Assembly (NCBI RefSeq): GCF_009192765.1
Contig: NZ_VOHQ01000022.1
Location: forward strand, 1-35,130
Reading direction: 5' to 3'
Source of the DNA: Agriterribacter humi
Lineage (GTDB): Bacteria > Bacteroidota > Bacteroidia > Chitinophagales > Chitinophagaceae
Length of the DNA: 35,130 nucleotides
Positions within the stretch are counted from its first letter, which is position 1, and each line of letters opens with the position of its first letter. Under the pieces are notes generated by a model. The model was given only the letters and a program-made list of their open reading frames with translations, was not told the DNA's origin and did no database searches. The translations under genes and the position numbers were made by a program. Below are positions 33,992 through 35,130 of the stretch, piece after piece.

Positions 33992-34819
33992 ATGGATGTA
34001 AGCAAAATACCAAGTGCCAGCCTTCTTGATATAATTTTTGAAGGAAGAAATAAAAGCTATGGCGCTTATGAACTGCGTACAAAATACAACAAGAGGCTTA
34101 CTACTGCATTGATCATTACAGCTTCACTGGCCGTACTTATTATGCTGATTTCCATTTTGGGCGCCAAATTTGAAGGTCCCAAAAAAGCAGTGGTAATAGA
34201 AGCTAAAGATGTGGAATTGACGAATGTGCAGGAGGAGAAGCCGATTGAACCGCCACCTCCACCACCCCCAAAGCCACCAGATCCTCCAAAGATAGAAATG
34301 GCCAAATTTACCCCGCCAAAAGTGGTAAAAGATGAAGAGGTGCAGCCGGAAGAAGAAATGAAGGAGATTGAAGAGCTCAAAGAAGCTACGATCAGTACCA
34401 TTAACCAGGAAGGTATAAAAGACCTGGGAATAGTTGCTCCCCCAGTTGAAGACAAGGGTGGGGTGGTAGCAGCGCCGGTAGTAGACGATGAAGATAAAGT
34501 GTTTCAGAAAGTGGAAATTGAAGCCAAATTTCCCGGCGGAGACAAAGCCTGGTCAAAATATATTTCCAGGGAAATAAACCGCTATATTGATGAATTGCAG
34601 GATGCCGGTAAAGCAGGTACCTGTGTGGTTCAGTTTATTGTGGACAGGGAAGGAAATATAAGCGAAGTAGAAGCGCTGACTATGAAAGGAACCAAGTTGG
34701 CCGAAATTTGTGTAAATGCCATTAAAAGGGGGCCCAAATGGACGCCTGCAGAACAGAACGGACGTAAGGTAAAAGCGTACCGCAAGCAGCCGGTTACCTT
34801 CCAGATCGCAGAAGAATAA
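33992..34819 (+). CDS. tonB: Energy transducer TonB (with ExbBD)
   Basis: The 275-residue protein has the Bacteroidota leader LLDIIFEGRNKSYGAYELR (11-29), one membrane helix (about 39-57), and a Pro-rich spacer (PIEPPPPPPPKPPDPPK). A Glu-rich stretch and a C-terminal TonB domain follow, with FPGGDKAWSKYISREI, VVQFIVDREGNISEVEAL and GPKWTPAEQNGRKVKAYRKQ. It ends the exbB-exbD-exbD-tonB operon before a strong terminator. It is a paralogue of the TonB at 9124-9942 and shares its leader and C-terminal plan. Confidence 0.95.
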   Translation: MDVSKIPSASLLDIIFEGRNKSYGAYELRTKYNKRLTTALIITASLAVLIMLISILGAKFEGPKKAVVIEAKDVELTNVQEEKPIEPPPPPPPKPPDPPKIEMAKFTPPKVVKDEEVQPEEEMKEIEELKEATISTINQEGIKDLGIVAPPVEDKGGVVAAPVVDDEDKVFQKVEIEAKFPGGDKAWSKYISREINRYIDELQDAGKAGTCVVQFIVDREGNISEVEALTMKGTKLAEICVNAIKRGPKWTPAEQNGRKVKAYRKQPVTFQIAEE

Positions 34820-34854
34820 GCGTAGTTGTTTTTTTGTAATAATCATGTTTATAC

Positions 34855-34892
34855 GGTCCCCGTTGTTGTAAAACAGCGGGGACCTTTTTTTA
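34855..34892 (+). terminator. Strong intrinsic terminator after tonB
   Basis: GGTCCCCG (34855-34862) pairs perfectly with CGGGGACC (34877-34884), with more pairs possible inside, and is followed by seven T. It lies 35 bases past the tonB stop. Confidence 0.92.
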
Positions 34893-34968
34893 TATGAACT
34901 GTTCTAAAAAGACATGAAATAGTTTATGGAAAATCCCTGGCATTCCAGTCTTATTGGTAAACATGCAT

Positions 34969-35130
34969 ATGGCCGATTTTAATCTTCCTGCCGAGGGCAA
35001 ATCAAAACATGGCGCTTCTTTAGCCAGGGCATTACGCATAGACATGACACCCATGGTTGACCTGGGGTTTTTGCTCATTACATTTTTTATTTTTAATTCG
35101 GTGGTAAGCAAACCGTCGGCTATGCAACTG
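34969..35130 (+). CDS. exbD: ExbD/TolR-type protein, partial (cut by window end)
   Basis: Only the first 54 codons are in the window. They give a short Gly/Lys/His leader, then DMTPMVDLGFLLITFFIF with the membrane Asp31, and SVVSKPSAMQL, which aligns closely with the second ExbD (DMTPMVDLGFLLITFFIFS...TAMQL). ATG 34969 is preferred; an in-frame ATG at 34963 (MHM) is also possible. It lies beyond the tonB terminator, so it is a separate transcription unit, perhaps with genes outside the window. Confidence 0.85.
   Translation, partial: MADFNLPAEGKSKHGASLARALRIDMTPMVDLGFLLITFFIFNSVVSKPSAMQL

Noticed and set aside
1-35130. Horizontally acquired island or prophage
   Set aside because: There is no integrase, tRNA-adjacent junction, phage gene or obvious change in base or codon use; gene content is typical Bacteroidota core and envelope genes.

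Overview
The window is a chromosomal segment of a member of the Bacteroidota, most likely family Chitinophagaceae. The lineage is inferred from gene families largely typical of that phylum: a DUF4397 lipoprotein, a head-GIN (DUF2807) lipoprotein, TonB proteins with a 'LDIxFExRNKxYGAY' cytoplasmic leader, an ExbB-ExbD-ExbD-TonB cluster, a large DUF5117-type zinc protease and a 14-gene nuo operon with a short NuoG. It is supported by several TAnnTTTG (-7) promoter motifs and mostly weak Shine-Dalgarno sites. No rRNA, tRNA, CRISPR array, phage gene or transposase was found. Species cannot be fixed from the sequence alone.

Positions 1-12950 hold mixed housekeeping and cell-envelope genes: an outer-membrane beta-barrel (DUF481), a YihY/BrkB membrane protein, then on the minus strand a GH20 beta-N-acetylhexosaminidase, an RRM RNA-binding protein, a solitary FabH-like ketoacyl synthase and a DUF4397 lipoprotein. 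On the plus strand follow an alpha/beta hydrolase, a head-GIN lipoprotein, a TonB, a small two-helix membrane protein, a PstS-like lipoprotein and a secreted TPR protein. The last four look like one functional group.

Positions 13046-27448 hold a complete nuoABCDEFGHIJKLMN operon for proton-pumping NADH:quinone oxidoreductase (Complex I). Two departures stand out. A secreted NTF2-like (DUF4440) gene sits between nuoE and nuoF, and NuoG keeps its electron-transfer domains but lacks nearly all of the molybdopterin-type domain. A promoter motif precedes nuoA and a second lies before nuoI. Several gaps inside the operon carry short tandem or inverted repeats of different families.

Positions 27526-35130 hold a MacB/FtsX-type permease, a convergent 849-residue metzincin-like protease, then exbB-exbD-exbD-tonB ending in a strong intrinsic terminator, followed by the start of another exbD that runs off the window. 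Complex I builds the proton-motive force that the ExbBD/TonB systems on either side would spend on outer-membrane transport.

I found no clearly new defence, biosynthetic or mobile system. The points most worth following are the NTF2-like gene inside nuo, the TonB/PstS-like/TPR module, the third ExbD, a dispersed hairpin repeat present twice, and several regulatory candidates.
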